A stretch of 64,000 nucleotides of DNA, from assembly GCF_016772275.1 (NCBI RefSeq), contig NZ_CP065425.1, positions 2,138,653 to 2,202,652 on the forward strand. Direction: 5' to 3'. Positions 34,872 through 43,822 of the stretch are shown one piece after another. The notes below the pieces were generated by a model. It ran no database searches. It was not told where the DNA came from and saw only the letters and a program-made list of their open reading frames with translations. A program made the translations under genes and the position numbers. The DNA is from Heyndrickxia vini (lineage in GTDB: Bacteria > Bacillota > Bacilli > Bacillales > Bacillaceae_C). Position 1 is the stretch's first letter; each line of letters opens with the position of its first letter.

Positions 34872-35258
34872 GGCTCCATCTCTCCTTACCGATTATTTTA
34901 CCCTGTTATCATTCATTTCTAACGTCCATTAATGACAGAATTAGAACGTATTCATGAGGAATATGTGAAATTTAATTGCTTGAATTGTGAACTAATTAAC
35001 ATTTTGTGAATTTGAATGGATCCATTTATTTACTATTTGCAAAAATTCTTTCTTTATCATGGCAAGAACTCAGAACACAAATTTAACCTGTTAGTAAAAA
35101 CTACTATGTATGAAATATTTTCAATTAGGTCTTGATTCGTTATAATAAGTAGATATGTTACAAATTCATAAATGAACAAACTGTTCGTCATTGGACGATT
35201 CTGTTTTTTTATCATATAGATAACGTTCTATTATGATATGTAGGAGGAGGAACATCGA
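34872..35258. other. Divergent control region between cyd operon and rlmD
   Basis: 387 nt without a gene. It contains a Rex-like dyad (34985-35002), a further TGTGAA at 35014-35019 and another at 34964-34969, and a short hairpin plus T-run (about 35186-35212) in the rlmD leader. The cyd promoter itself could not be fixed. Confidence 0.5.
34985..35002. promoter_or_regulatory. Candidate Rex (redox) operator upstream of the cyd operon
   Basis: TTGTGAA-CTAA-TTAACAT resembles the Rex dyad TTGTGAA-N4-TTCACAA with two mismatches in one arm. Rex represses cydABCD-type operons at low NADH/NAD ratio in Bacilli. It is 114 nt upstream of the first cistron. Confidence 0.4.
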
Positions 35259-36656
35259 TTGACTGTTACTAAAGGAGAAACATTGGTTACTGAAATTCGC
35301 CAATTAGATGCAAAAGGTTCTGGACAAGCAGTTGTTTGGCGAGAAAATGAACTTGGAAATCCAAAGAAACTAAGGCTTACTATTCCACAAACCCTTCCAG
35401 GTGAAAAAGTACGTGTAATTGTAGATCAGCCAGAGAAAAGAAGAAGAAAGGCGCTAACAGAAGAAATTATCGAAGCTCACCAAGAGCGCGTAGCACCTCA
35501 GTGCATGCATTTTGAACTATGCGGCGGCTGCGTTTGGCAGCATTGGGATTATACAGGACAATTAAAACAAAAAACCGCACATGTCAAACAGGCAATCGAA
35601 GCACAAGGATTTGATCCAACACTTGTTCAAGATACAATCGGAATGGAAGACCCATGGCGTTATCGTAATAAAATGGAATTTACATTTGCAAAAGACGGCT
35701 CTCTTGGACTTCATGAGGCAGGTAATTTCAGAAAAATTATCTCTCTTGAAACATGCTTAATTGCAGGAAAAGAAATGGTTGAAGCTGCAATGGAAGTAGC
35801 AAATTGGACGAAGGAATATCAACTTAAAGGCTATGATAAAGATACCCATGAAGGATTGTTACGCCATTTAATGGTTCGACAATCATTTGCAAATGGTGAG
35901 ATGATGCTTGCCCTTTTTGCGACTGAGTCACCAACTGGTCATTTAAAGTCTGCCGTTAACGATTTGATACAACGTGTAGGTGAAAAATTCCCTCAAGTTA
36001 AAAGCTTATTATGGCTTGAGAATACAGATTGGGCGGATCGGACGCAATCTGAAAAAACACATGTATTAGCCGGACGTGATTTCATCTATGATGAAATGGC
36101 AGGTTATCGTTACCGTCTATGGTTCGATACGTTTTTTCAAACGAATCCAACACAAGCGCAAAAATTAGTTGAACTAGCGTTAGAAATGGGACAACCAAAG
36201 AAATCGGAAAAAATGATTGACCTTTTCTGTGGAGTTGGTACCTTCTCTCTTCCTTTTGCGAGCCAAGTAGAAAAACTAGCGGGTATTGAAATCGTAGAAA
36301 CGTCCATTGAATCAGCAAAACGCAATGCGCAAGATAATGGAATCTCAAACACATACTTTTTAGCGAAAGATGCGCGCAAAGGGATTGATGAAGTACTTGA
36401 AAGTTTTGGACATCCTGAATTATTAATGCTTGATCCCCCACGTTCAGGTGCGGGTGGAAAAGTAATGAGAAGAATTGGACGTTCCAAACCAGAACGGATT
36501 GTATACGTGTCCTGTAATCCAGACACCTTTGCAACAGATATCAGTGAACTTGTTCCATTTGGATATACACTAAAAATGGTGCAGCCAGTTGATTTATTTC
36601 CCCATACAGTGCATGTTGAATGCGTTGCATTACTTGTTAGAAATGAAGAGATTTAA
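35259..36656 (+). CDS. rlmD: 23S rRNA (uracil-C5)-methyltransferase, RlmD/RlmCD (RumA) family
   Basis: 465 residues. N-terminal TRAM domain (about 5-68), Fe-S cluster cysteines C82, C88, C91 and C166, SAM-binding FCGVGTFS (323-330), DPPRSG (392-397) and the nucleophilic Cys in SCNP (C419). It methylates uridine C5 in 23S rRNA; Bacilli often have two paralogues, and which position this one modifies cannot be decided. The start is TTG 35259 behind GGAGGAGG. A terminator follows 8 nt after the stop. Confidence 0.9.
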   Translation: MTVTKGETLVTEIRQLDAKGSGQAVVWRENELGNPKKLRLTIPQTLPGEKVRVIVDQPEKRRRKALTEEIIEAHQERVAPQCMHFELCGGCVWQHWDYTGQLKQKTAHVKQAIEAQGFDPTLVQDTIGMEDPWRYRNKMEFTFAKDGSLGLHEAGNFRKIISLETCLIAGKEMVEAAMEVANWTKEYQLKGYDKDTHEGLLRHLMVRQSFANGEMMLALFATESPTGHLKSAVNDLIQRVGEKFPQVKSLLWLENTDWADRTQSEKTHVLAGRDFIYDEMAGYRYRLWFDTFFQTNPTQAQKLVELALEMGQPKKSEKMIDLFCGVGTFSLPFASQVEKLAGIEIVETSIESAKRNAQDNGISNTYFLAKDARKGIDEVLESFGHPELLMLDPPRSGAGGKVMRRIGRSKPERIVYVSCNPDTFATDISELVPFGYTLKMVQPVDLFPHTVHVECVALLVRNEEI

Positions 36657-36664
36657 CTAGCTTT

Positions 36665-36696
36665 TCGCCTTTCCGTATTAGGAAAGGCGATTTTTT
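36665..36696 (+). terminator. Terminator of rlmD
   Basis: A perfect 10-bp stem TCGCCTTTCC / GGAAAGGCGA with a six-T run. Confidence 0.92.
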
Positions 36697-36749
36697 AAAA
36701 AGGTAAGAAAGCATAAATCTTTTTGGTATTAAAGTTCTTAAAAAGTATC

Positions 36750-36912
36750 TGCTTTGTCTAGCTCCAGCGCCTATCGACTAGAAAACTTCAGAACTTTTCC
36801 CTACGATAAGTCAACATCGATTCACCTTTCAGGCTCATCGTGTTTCCTTTATCTCAGTCAAAGTCCCGCAAGTCTTTTACGTCGATGAGCAAGGCGCTTC
36901 CGCTTTTCTTAT
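36750..36912. repeat. Dispersed intergenic repeat (CTAGCTCCAGCGCC type), full copy
   Basis: About 160 nt starting CTTTGTCTAGCTCCAGCGCC and ending AAGGCGCTTCCGCTTTTCTT. The outer parts are complementary (AGCGCC near the left end, GGCGCT near the right), and an internal CATCGATTCACC-x-TTCA-x-GGCTCATCG block recurs in the copy at 60984. Similar elements lie between genes in many Bacillaceae genomes. It has no coding capacity. Confidence 0.7.
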
Positions 36913-36915
36913 TTT

Positions 36916-37482
36916 TTAACGAAACCAAATTGTCTTGTCTTCCGCCGGAATCCGTTTTGCAGCAATGTTAAAGCCTTTTTTCGGATAACCGATATAGATA
37001 AGGCCGGCTATTTTATCGTTTGCGTCTAATTGAAGATATTTATTTAATTCCGGTTCGAAGGCAATGCCCCCTGTTCTAACAATTGTCGCTAAGCCTTTTT
37101 CAGTTGCGAGCAACAGTAAGTTTTGCATCGCGCAACCGGTTGCAACAATTTCCTCTATTTCCGGAACCACTCCGGAAGGGCTTGTTGCCATAATAATAAT
37201 GGCTGGTGCTCTTAATGGTCCCTTCCTTGCTTTTTCAATCTTTTTTTGTGCTTCTTCTTCACTTAATCCCTCTGTGCTTGCTTCCACAATTCGTGCCATT
37301 TCTATTCCTAATTTTTCACGACCTTCCCCTTTTACAACGCGAAACTTCCAAGGTTCCGTTTTTTTATGATTAGGCGCCCATGTCGCTGCTTCAAGTAATT
37401 CATTAATGACCTCATCAGGCACATCTCTTTCATCCACCCCGCCAATTGATCGGCGTGATTTAATTAAATCCATTATTTCCAT
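36916..37482 (-). CDS. Nitroreductase-family flavoprotein (YdjA/YfhC-like)
   Basis: 188 residues. FMN/NAD(P)H nitroreductase features: IKSRRSIGG (7-15, phosphate-binding Arg-Arg-Ser), AATWAPNHKKTEPWKF (32-47), ATGCAMQNLLLLATEKGL and GLIYIGYPKK. It is dimeric and cytosolic; the natural substrate is unknown but family members reduce nitroaromatics and quinones. AAGGAG lies about 10 nt before the ATG. It is a single gene. Confidence 0.88.
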   Translation of the reverse strand: MEIMDLIKSRRSIGGVDERDVPDEVINELLEAATWAPNHKKTEPWKFRVVKGEGREKLGIEMARIVEASTEGLSEEEAQKKIEKARKGPLRAPAIIIMATSPSGVVPEIEEIVATGCAMQNLLLLATEKGLATIVRTGGIAFEPELNKYLQLDANDKIAGLIYIGYPKKGFNIAAKRIPAEDKTIWFR

Positions 37483-37611
37483 ATTTAATCGACTCCTTCA
37501 CATAACTACTTATTCATTAAGTATAGAAGAGAAAATATTTTACTTCAAATTTAAATTACTATTAGTTAGAATAATCTACAAAGTGAGAAAAAACGTGAAG
37601 GGCGGATTTTT

Positions 37612-38028
37612 ATGAAGGAGAAATTGATAAGGGTTGGTACAACGTATTTACCTATTAAAGATGTTTCGGTTTCTGCAAGTTGGTATGTGGATAATCTTGG
37701 AGCAGAATTGACTTATATGGACAGTGACAAAGCGATTTTAAACATCGCTAATCAGAGCCTTTTTTTAGTCAAATCAAAAGAAAATGAATCAGCGAATTTT
37801 TATGACGCTAACGGTGAAGAGCGTTTTTCATTAACCTTTGAAGTTAATGGACTAGCAGCTTTAGAATCGATCCATAATGACTTTCTAAAGAAAAAGATTA
37901 GAGTTGGAGAAATAGAAAACAGAGGCCATGCGGGAAGAAATTTTATATTTTACGATCTAGATGGAAATAAGTTTGATGTGTGGAGCGAATTAAGCCCAAT
38001 TTTCAAGGAGAAATATAAAATTGATTAA
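37612..38028 (+). CDS. VOC-family (glyoxalase/bleomycin resistance-like) protein
   Basis: 138 residues forming two beta-alpha-beta-beta-beta modules: TTYLPIKDVSVSASWYVDNLGAEL and FSLTFEVNGLAALESIHNDF, ending in FIFYDLDGNKFDVWSE, where the terminal Glu/Asp residues are the usual metal ligands. Members bind antibiotics or isomerise small metabolites. GAAGGGCGG precedes the ATG, and a terminator follows. No specific function can be given. Confidence 0.85.
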   Translation: MKEKLIRVGTTYLPIKDVSVSASWYVDNLGAELTYMDSDKAILNIANQSLFLVKSKENESANFYDANGEERFSLTFEVNGLAALESIHNDFLKKKIRVGEIENRGHAGRNFIFYDLDGNKFDVWSELSPIFKEKYKID

Positions 38029-38054
38029 AAAGGACAACTAATAATTGTCCTTTT
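38028..38054. terminator. Bidirectional terminator between VOC and gpx genes
   Basis: Stem AAAAGGACAA / TTGTCCTTTT, loop CTAATAA; convergent genes end on both sides. Confidence 0.8.
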
Positions 38055-38057
38055 CAA

Positions 38058-38540
38058 CTAATAATTTAGCAGTTTTTTAATATCATTTTCCATTTTCTCT
38101 GGTTCTGTTGCAGAGCCAAATCTATTAACAACCTTCCCTTGTCGATCAATCAAAAATTTAGTGAAATTCCATTTTATTTTTTTCGTGCCTAACATGCCTG
38201 GTGCCTGAGAAGTTAAATATTGAAAGATTGGGTGTGCGTGTTCCCCATTCACATCCACTTTTTCAAACATTGGAAAGGATACATTATAATTTAAAGAGCA
38301 GAATTCAGCAATCTCCTGATTGCTTCCGGGATCTTGATTACGAAATTGATTACATGGAAAACCAAGGATTTCGAGTCCTTCCTTTTCGTATTTTTGATAT
38401 AAGTCCTGTAATTGCGCAAACTGTTTTGTAAATCCGCATTTACTAGCTGTATTAACAATTAAAAGGACCTTCCCCTTATAATCCGACAACTTTTTTTCTT
38501 CACCATTGATTAATTGAGCAGAAAATTGATAAATATCCAC
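38058..38540 (-). CDS. Thiol peroxidase of the glutathione peroxidase family
   Basis: 160 residues. Peroxidatic Cys35 (NTASKCGFT), FPCNQF with Cys63, and Cys81 in FCSL give the Cys35-Cys81 pair expected of thioredoxin-dependent Gpx proteins; the catalytic WNFTKFL segment (Trp, Asn) is present. It reduces hydrogen and lipid peroxides in the cytosol. The start is GTG 38540 with GGGGG 7 nt upstream. Despite the name, thioredoxin is the probable reductant. Confidence 0.92.
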   Translation of the reverse strand: MDIYQFSAQLINGEEKKLSDYKGKVLLIVNTASKCGFTKQFAQLQDLYQKYEKEGLEILGFPCNQFRNQDPGSNQEIAEFCSLNYNVSFPMFEKVDVNGEHAHPIFQYLTSQAPGMLGTKKIKWNFTKFLIDRQGKVVNRFGSATEPEKMENDIKKLLNY

Positions 38541-38630
38541 TTGTGTTCCCCCTTTAATTAAACCCGATTAATATATATCTTACATCAAAAAGTGGAAAGC
38601 TTTATACTAATACGGCTTTCCACTTTCCCA

Positions 38631-38819
38631 TCATTCATTATACGGATATGAAATATGGTTCCCAAATATCGTACCGGGCACATTTTCATCTTCTAAAGCG
38701 GCCAAATACTTTTCAAACTCTTCTTGCATTTCTTTAGGTGCACCAGGCTTTAAATGCCAATTCCCAGGTTCATCAACAAAAAAAGGACTATCCATAAAAT
38801 CCAGTTTCATTTTCGCCAT
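38631..38819 (-). CDS. Small protein of unknown function
   Basis: 62 residues, soluble, acidic, with aromatic and Pro-rich ends (DSPFFVDEPGNWHLKPG, FGNHISYPYNE) around a helix (KEMQEEFEKYLAALEDE). ATG 38819 is supported by TAGGAG 8 nt upstream. It lies 90 nt upstream of the peroxidase gene on the same strand. It is not recognised, but composition and start signal support a real gene. Confidence 0.65.
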   Translation of the reverse strand: MAKMKLDFMDSPFFVDEPGNWHLKPGAPKEMQEEFEKYLAALEDENVPGTIFGNHISYPYNE

Positions 38820-39057
38820 CGTCAACACTCCTATCTTTTCCCTTTATTTTCACTAAAATCTCCATATTTACACGTATATTGGTGAAGTTTAATTGAAATG
38901 TCATATTTCCGTGAAATTTTCGAAAGGTCTTACCGGTATTTTGAAAAAAGATTGATCAAAATGAAGTTTTTCTGTTTTGATCAATCTTCATTTTTAAATA
39001 TAGTTTGATTAATTCCCTATTGAACTAACACCCTCATTTGTTGAAGAAGAAATGTTT

Positions 39058-39513
39058 TTATTCACAATGGTTACTTTCAAAATGCTTCCCTTCTTCGGGT
39101 AACTTACCCTCTGGCGGTGTCCAAATGCTTTGGCAAATGTTCTTTTCATTTACTATTAAATACGTGTATTTCCAACCTTTTTCGTTTTCAAATTCTACTT
39201 CCAAATGATGAGGGTTATATTGCCTACCCTCTTGTCGGCTAATTGCCCATTCTTGATGGGGATATTTTACTCTTAGGTATTGATTTAGTAATTCCATCTT
39301 TTTTGATACTTGATAATCAACCCAGAAAGGACGGATAGTAAAGTATAAAAGCAGTAACATAAGCAATAGGGCTCCAATTATAAAACTTAATTTCCTAATT
39401 TTTTTTGGTAATAAGAGTGAAATTATAAAAGTTACAATTACAAAAATAATTGACACTGTTGTTTCTATTGCTGTTATTGGGTGCAGTAAAATCTCTCCCT
39501 TCAGGTTTTTCAT
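39058..39513 (-). CDS. Membrane-anchored protein of unknown function
   Basis: 151 residues with two membrane helices (about 18-36 and 42-61) separated by the basic PKKIRK, followed by an external domain of about 90 residues (KYPHQEWAISRQEGRQYNPHH, KGWKYTYLIVNEKNICQSIWTPP) that resembles the DUF3139-like type of small secreted domain. The start is uncertain: ATG 39513 directly touches AGGA. It is the first of a run of poorly characterised genes extending to 43 kb. Confidence 0.6.
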   Translation of the reverse strand: MKNLKGEILLHPITAIETTVSIIFVIVTFIISLLLPKKIRKLSFIIGALLLMLLLLYFTIRPFWVDYQVSKKMELLNQYLRVKYPHQEWAISRQEGRQYNPHHLEVEFENEKGWKYTYLIVNEKNICQSIWTPPEGKLPEEGKHFESNHCE

Positions 39514-39554
39514 TCCTACAAATTAGACCACTTTGTTTCTTCTATTGTTCTTCA

Positions 39555-39591
39555 AGAAACCTGCACCGAAAGTTAAATAAGCTTCCCTTTT
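39555..39591. repeat. Dispersed short repeat, degenerate copy
   Basis: TTCAAGAAACCTGCACCG followed by AAAGTTAAATAAGCTTCC resembles the consensus AACAAACCTGCCCCGTTAGT-x-AACAA of the copies at 41321, 43708 and 48525. Confidence 0.4.
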
Positions 39592-39682
39592 AATTTTTAC
39601 ATAAATAACCAATTTTCCTTTTTCACCCCGTCCTTAACCATTATTTTAGCTATCGGATATCAATTCTATATAGTGCCTTTAT

Positions 39683-39743
39683 TATCCTGTTATGCTATCC
39701 CGCCCCTTTAGTGGAATATGAAAAAGAGTTGCCACAGCAACTC
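39683..39743. repeat. Dispersed short repeat with hairpin, acting as terminator
   Basis: ATCCTGTTATGCTATCCCGC then CCCTTTAGTGGAATATGAAAAA, followed by the perfect hairpin GAGTTGC-CACA-GCAACTC (39726-39743). On the minus strand the hairpin is followed by a five-T run, so it can terminate the phosphatase-like gene ending at 39746. Confidence 0.6.
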
Positions 39744-39745
39744 AT

Positions 39746-40084
39746 TTAAAATATTTCGATATGTTCTGAAACTCTTGACCTTAGAATCTCTATAAGTTCT
39801 TCATCCATTAATGTGTATTCATCAGGAATATCTAAACAAATGACTTTCTTATCCCCATTCAGCATTGTTCCAAATTTTTCTCGCAGTCTCCTGATGTGTT
39901 TCTTTTCCATAACAAATATTAAATCCGCCCAACCGATATGACCGCTATTTACTTTGATACGGGCATTGTTCTCTGTCCCAGCAGATCGAACATGATGTCC
40001 GCTCACTTCGTGGAAAATTTTCTCGGCAGTTAAACTTCTCCACTTGTTGCGACTACATATAAATAATAACTTTATTATTCTCAC
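39746..40084 (-). CDS. Low-molecular-weight protein tyrosine phosphatase-like protein
   Basis: 112 residues. The P-loop C10-x5-R16-S (CSRNKWRS) is the phosphatase signature, and SAGTENNARIKV, HIGWADLIFVMEKKH and CLDIPDEY (late Asp as candidate general acid) match the small COG4551-like group. It may dephosphorylate tyrosine or arginine residues; the target is unknown. The start GTG 40084 abuts AGGAAG, so the true start is uncertain. It lies 35 nt after the upstream nuclease gene and may be co-transcribed with it. Confidence 0.75.
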   Translation of the reverse strand: MRIIKLLFICSRNKWRSLTAEKIFHEVSGHHVRSAGTENNARIKVNSGHIGWADLIFVMEKKHIRRLREKFGTMLNGDKKVICLDIPDEYTLMDEELIEILRSRVSEHIEIF

Positions 40085-40119
40085 CTTCCTTTAGGAAAAT
40101 TGACTTGAGTCTTAGGTAC

Positions 40120-41064
40120 TTATTCCCCTACCATTCCGTCGTTATCATTATCTTTCATATATGGGTATAACCAGTGATCCCTCGTGATTGGCATGCTGTA
40201 ACCTGCTGCTTTTGCTTCTTTAATCGTTACTTGACCATTTCCATCTGTATCAACGCTAGAAATATCTTCAGCGCCATGCGAAGCATTGGACTTATTAGAA
40301 CTTGCTGGCTTATTTGAGTTAGTTGATTTACCTTCAGTTAATCCGAGAGATTTATTTATTTCATCAGGATTGCCGTTATCAAATTCATCTACAATTTTAT
40401 TTCCTTTTAAAGTGTAAGTATACTTGTAATGAGAAGGAATCTGCGTTTTCGTATTAGGATATGTAATTATTGCTTCAAAATTAGTAGCTCCACCAGCTTT
40501 ACGAATAGCGTCTTCCATATATGCTTGATCACCATGTCGATTAAGCGTACTATCTTGTGGCGTAATATTATATGCATTTGATACCCCACCAAGAGAATCT
40601 GCAATAATATGTCCTTCATCTAAATCTGCTCTTTCGACACCAGGAACTTTTGCTTCATCAGGGTAGTATCTGCCAGAAGATGTTACAGGTTCGGTACGAT
40701 CATTTTGTAGAACGATTTTGTTAGCAATGACACGGACTAATTGCCCGTTTTCATTCGTAAAGGACCAATACTCTCGGTCCCCAAAGCCAATGTCAACAAC
40801 GACGTTAGGTTCGCGATGTCCAGACAAATCACCACCATCAACTTCAATTAGTTTGTAACCTTTGAACAGTTGATCTTTTGATTGAGGTGATGTTTCCCCT
40901 ACTACTTGTTTTTCAATCGTAGTTTTTTCTTTTTCACTATTTTTTGTAGTTACTTCTTGTGAATCAGCTTTCCCATCAGTATTCGATACATCTTCTACAT
41001 TAGTACAACCAACTATAAAGATGGCAGTTAGAAGTAAGATTAAATAACTTATTTTCTTTTTCAT
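40120..41064 (-). CDS. Secreted lipoprotein nuclease (DNA/RNA non-specific endonuclease family) with EF-hand
   Basis: 314 residues. Lipobox IFIVGC anchors Cys20, followed by a Ser/Thr/Lys linker. Residues about 70-230 form an Endonuclease_NS_2-type domain with RADLDEGHIIADSLGG (catalytic His) and NITPQDSTLNR (metal Asn). After a Ser/Asn-rich spacer comes an EF-hand loop DTDGNGQVTIKEA and a C-terminal GYSMPITRDHWLYPYMKDND then DGMVGE that resembles an Excalibur calcium motif without its cysteines. It likely degrades extracellular nucleic acids at the cell surface, with calcium dependence. ATG 41064 is supported by AAGGAG 7 nt upstream. Confidence 0.85.
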   Translation of the reverse strand: MKKKISYLILLLTAIFIVGCTNVEDVSNTDGKADSQEVTTKNSEKEKTTIEKQVVGETSPQSKDQLFKGYKLIEVDGGDLSGHREPNVVVDIGFGDREYWSFTNENGQLVRVIANKIVLQNDRTEPVTSSGRYYPDEAKVPGVERADLDEGHIIADSLGGVSNAYNITPQDSTLNRHGDQAYMEDAIRKAGGATNFEAIITYPNTKTQIPSHYKYTYTLKGNKIVDEFDNGNPDEINKSLGLTEGKSTNSNKPASSNKSNASHGAEDISSVDTDGNGQVTIKEAKAAGYSMPITRDHWLYPYMKDNDNDGMVGE

Positions 41065-41467
41065 TTTAGAACTCCTTATACTATTTTTCACTGAACATTC
41101 TAGAAATCTTTGAATAATGCATAAGTTAACATTGTTAACCTATTAAAATAGTATATTACAATATTAATTTTATTGCAGTAGATACTTAGTTCGAAGTATG
41201 TAGTGTTAAATTCCAATAAAGATGTTATTTAGTAATATTAGTTCTAGTTCTGAAAAAGTCAAAATTCCAATTCATGAATTGCGCTTTTTGTTTTTTTATA
41301 AAGAACCGAGGAACAGAAAATTCTTCTTTAACAAACCTGCCCGTTAGTAAAAAAGTTGCTACATGTACGTAGCAACAACACTTTAAAAATACTTTTTATA
41401 CTACCCGGTATTAATTGACCACTTAAAATTCCAACCAAATTATCCTTCTTAGCCCCTAATGAAGATA
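41065..41467. other. 403-nt gap holding one copy of the dispersed repeat
   Basis: AT-rich; it contains the dispersed repeat at 41321-41376. No gene or other RNA was recognised on either strand. Confidence 0.5.
41321..41376. repeat. Dispersed short repeat with hairpin
   Basis: TTCTTCTTTAACAAACCTGC then CCGTTAGTAAAAAAG, followed by hairpin GTTGCTAC-ATGTAC-GTAGCAAC (41355-41376). Confidence 0.65.
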
Positions 41468-42307
41468 TTATTTTTTAAATTGATAAGAAAGTTGTTCAGA
41501 AAGGTGAGGATTTTGTCCTTGGATATATATATCAGCGATAATATATTTTTCTGGAACTTCAAATTCAGCTGTATTGTAAAAATGGAGACCAACTACATCT
41601 TGTAAGAAAGATGATTGCTTCCAATTGACCTGGTAATCGTTATAGTTACCTTGAGCTTGATTATTATTGAAAAAGTTCGAATAAGGGTCTTCGTTAATTG
41701 GAATCGAATTTGGTTTTGGATATGACTTGGTGCCATACTGTATATTTTTTGAGTTTAAAAGGGAAGTAGTCAACCAGATTTGTTTAGCAAATTGGTTAGT
41801 TACAATATAGTCGTCTCGGTATTGGACTTCAATCATCATTGGCTTTAAGTCGGAAGGTGTGTAATCAAAATGGTGTTCTTCAATCATAAAGAATTTTCTT
41901 TTTCCTTCATAAACAAGTTTTAAATCAACACGTTCTAAACTTGGTTTGTAAAGAAATTTAGACTTGGAATATTGTTTTAATAGTTCATTATATTTTGTTT
42001 TAGAAATATACTTTACACCAAAACCGGTATTTTTAACTTGAACAAAAATGGTCCGGTTGTAAACGATTTTTCCATTAACTTTTTCATATCTCTGTATTTC
42101 CTCTGGTGTCATACTGTTGATCGCCACATCTGAGAAACCTAATTGTGATAAATGGTGTTTGTCAGTGACTGAAAGTGACGGTTTTTTTACTTTGTTCCAA
42201 TCGGTTAAGGTGGCTGCTTGAGTCGTTTGTTGAAAATAAATAAATCCAGTATAAATTAATAACAGACTAGTTATAATCCAAAAGCCTGCAATTATTTTGT
42301 TCTTCAC
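41468..42307 (-). CDS. Exported protein of unknown function
   Basis: 279 residues. An N-terminal hydrophobic segment (3-24) with lysines ahead serves as signal or anchor. The remainder is soluble and rich in Tyr/Lys/Asn, with no recognised domain; HLSQLGFSDVAINSMTPEEIQRYEKVNGKIV resembles a short helical recognition region near the N-terminus. The start is GTG 42307 with AAGGGGATC upstream. It is divergent from the membrane protein gene at 42391. Confidence 0.65.
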   Translation of the reverse strand: MKNKIIAGFWIITSLLLIYTGFIYFQQTTQAATLTDWNKVKKPSLSVTDKHHLSQLGFSDVAINSMTPEEIQRYEKVNGKIVYNRTIFVQVKNTGFGVKYISKTKYNELLKQYSKSKFLYKPSLERVDLKLVYEGKRKFFMIEEHHFDYTPSDLKPMMIEVQYRDDYIVTNQFAKQIWLTTSLLNSKNIQYGTKSYPKPNSIPINEDPYSNFFNNNQAQGNYNDYQVNWKQSSFLQDVVGLHFYNTAEFEVPEKYIIADIYIQGQNPHLSEQLSYQFKK

Positions 42308-42390
42308 ATGATCCCCTTCCTCCCAATAATAAGATATAATAATAATACCAATATTATGTAAATAAAACCATTTTTCTTAGGGGGTGTATT

Positions 42391-42987
42391 ATGGGATTTC
42401 GAACGATGCTAATTGGCTTTATTTTTGTATTTTTTAATATTAATTTTGGCGAAGTGAATCTACTTCCCGATTTGCTAGGGTATATCATTATTCTAATCGG
42501 CGCCTACACATTAATCGGCAATTTCAAAAATGGTTCCTTTTTAAAAGTTCTGCATTCAAGCATAATCTTAATTGTTTTATCCGGTTTAGATTTGTTTATT
42601 AAACACTCCATAGTACTAAATGGAGTAATTAATAATTCAACTATATTACATGGAAAAGTTTTTCTAATTCTCTTTTATTTGATTAATACTTTACTAATAA
42701 CCTATTGTTTGTATCAACTATGTAAAGGAATTGAACAAGAAGCCACGAATAAGGAGAATAATGAACTACAAGAAAGGTCGAAAAAGACATTCATTGTTTT
42801 TGCTATTTATGAAGCATGTTTCTTCTTGTTTATGCTGGTTGGTATCCTTTCAGGGGATCAGACGACAACCTTTAATAGTGGATGGGTTAGCATATTATTT
42901 TGGATCGGACTTATCATTGTGATTTTTGTATTTTCCAGACTTTTTTTGTTATTAAACAATGCAGAAAAGACATTTAAAAGGCTGTAA
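42391..42987 (+). CDS. Integral membrane protein of unknown function
   Basis: 198 residues with about six helices; a loop of charged residues (EQEATNKENNELQERSKK, about 115-132) separates the two halves. The opening LIGFIFVFFNINFGEVNLLPDLLGYIII suggests a family of Bacillus membrane proteins but no name can be given. GGGGG lies 9 nt before the ATG. A terminator follows. Confidence 0.75.
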   Translation: MGFRTMLIGFIFVFFNINFGEVNLLPDLLGYIIILIGAYTLIGNFKNGSFLKVLHSSIILIVLSGLDLFIKHSIVLNGVINNSTILHGKVFLILFYLINTLLITYCLYQLCKGIEQEATNKENNELQERSKKTFIVFAIYEACFFLFMLVGILSGDQTTTFNSGWVSILFWIGLIIVIFVFSRLFLLLNNAEKTFKRL

Positions 42988-42996
42988 AGATTGTAT

Positions 42997-43028
42997 AAAA
43001 AAAGAGGGGCATTATCGCCCCCTTTTTA
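42997..43028 (+). terminator. Terminator of the membrane protein gene
   Basis: Stem AAAAAGAGGGG / CCCCCTTTTT with a loop around CATTATCG, 10 nt past the stop. Confidence 0.85.
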
Positions 43029-43125
43029 TATACATATTTTAATGAATTTCAAGAATCATATTTAAAAGAAAAAACCACCTTTATTGGCGGCTGGATCTTA
43101 ACCTACCTGATAGTTTAATAAGTAC

Positions 43126-43653
43126 TTATATTCTTTTCCCATATATTTCACTCACAAATTGTTCCTTATAGTCTGTATATTCATTAATTCCACCATTTTT
43201 TTCTTTTACAAACTCTATTTTTAAATTTTTATATTGTTCTCGTGCAGTTTGGTTTGAATTTAAGTAATCCCTAAAGAATATTAAATTTCTCCAAAGTTCA
43301 CTATCATATTCAACCAAATGAATGTAGTGTGTCTTTTCTTCATAGGATTCATCAGTAAACTTGGCAAGCACGATTTCATTTGGAAGTTGTACTCGAAGTC
43401 TTAAAAACCCTGCCTCTTTTAACCCTTGAAAAATAACTTTATCAACATTTTCGATATCATCTACACCCACAACTAGATCCAATATTGGTTTTGCAACCAT
43501 ATCCTTAATAGCAGTGCTTCCAATATGTTCAATTCGATTTTCCCGAATAGGGGTTGATTTTAGAATTTCCTGTTTAACTCTATGAAACTCTTTATGCCAT
43601 TCAACTGTATGTGTTTCTAATCTTACTTCATCTCGTTTTAGTCCCAATTTCAT
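43126..43653 (-). CDS. GrpB/UPF0157 family protein
   Basis: 175 residues. The nucleotidyltransferase-like GrpB family pattern is clear: RIEHIGSTAIKDMVAKPILDLVVGV (about 41-65) with the paired acidic residue DL, then THYIHLVEYDSELWRNLIFFRDYL. Members are found with CoaE in some bacteria; the activity is unproven. ATG 43653 is supported by AAGGTGA 5 nt upstream; ATG-like starts further upstream have none. Confidence 0.85.
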   Translation of the reverse strand: MKLGLKRDEVRLETHTVEWHKEFHRVKQEILKSTPIRENRIEHIGSTAIKDMVAKPILDLVVGVDDIENVDKVIFQGLKEAGFLRLRVQLPNEIVLAKFTDESYEEKTHYIHLVEYDSELWRNLIFFRDYLNSNQTAREQYKNLKIEFVKEKNGGINEYTDYKEQFVSEIYGKRI

Positions 43654-43707
43654 TTTAATCACCTTATTCTCAGGATAATCTAAATGATTCGTTATTTTCC
43701 TCAAAAA

Positions 43708-43787
43708 TCCTTCTTAAACAAACCTTCCCCCTTTAGTGGAACAAAAAAAGATCGCCGCAACGACCTCATCTTCTTTAACTATTACAA
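43708..43787. repeat. Dispersed short repeat interrupted on its right by IS copy 1
   Basis: TCCTTCTTAAACAAACCTTC, CCCCTTTAGTGGAACAAAAA and AAGATCGCCGCAACGACC follow the consensus. The IS110 element starts directly after the tail TTCTTTAACTATTACAA. Confidence 0.6.
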
Positions 43788-43822
43788 CCGTTCGTAATAT
43801 AAGGTTAGCCAGATTTTTCTGG

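Noticed and set aside
36082-36534. Long minus-strand frames antisense to rlmD
   Set aside because: They are shadows of the conserved methyltransferase frame on the plus strand.
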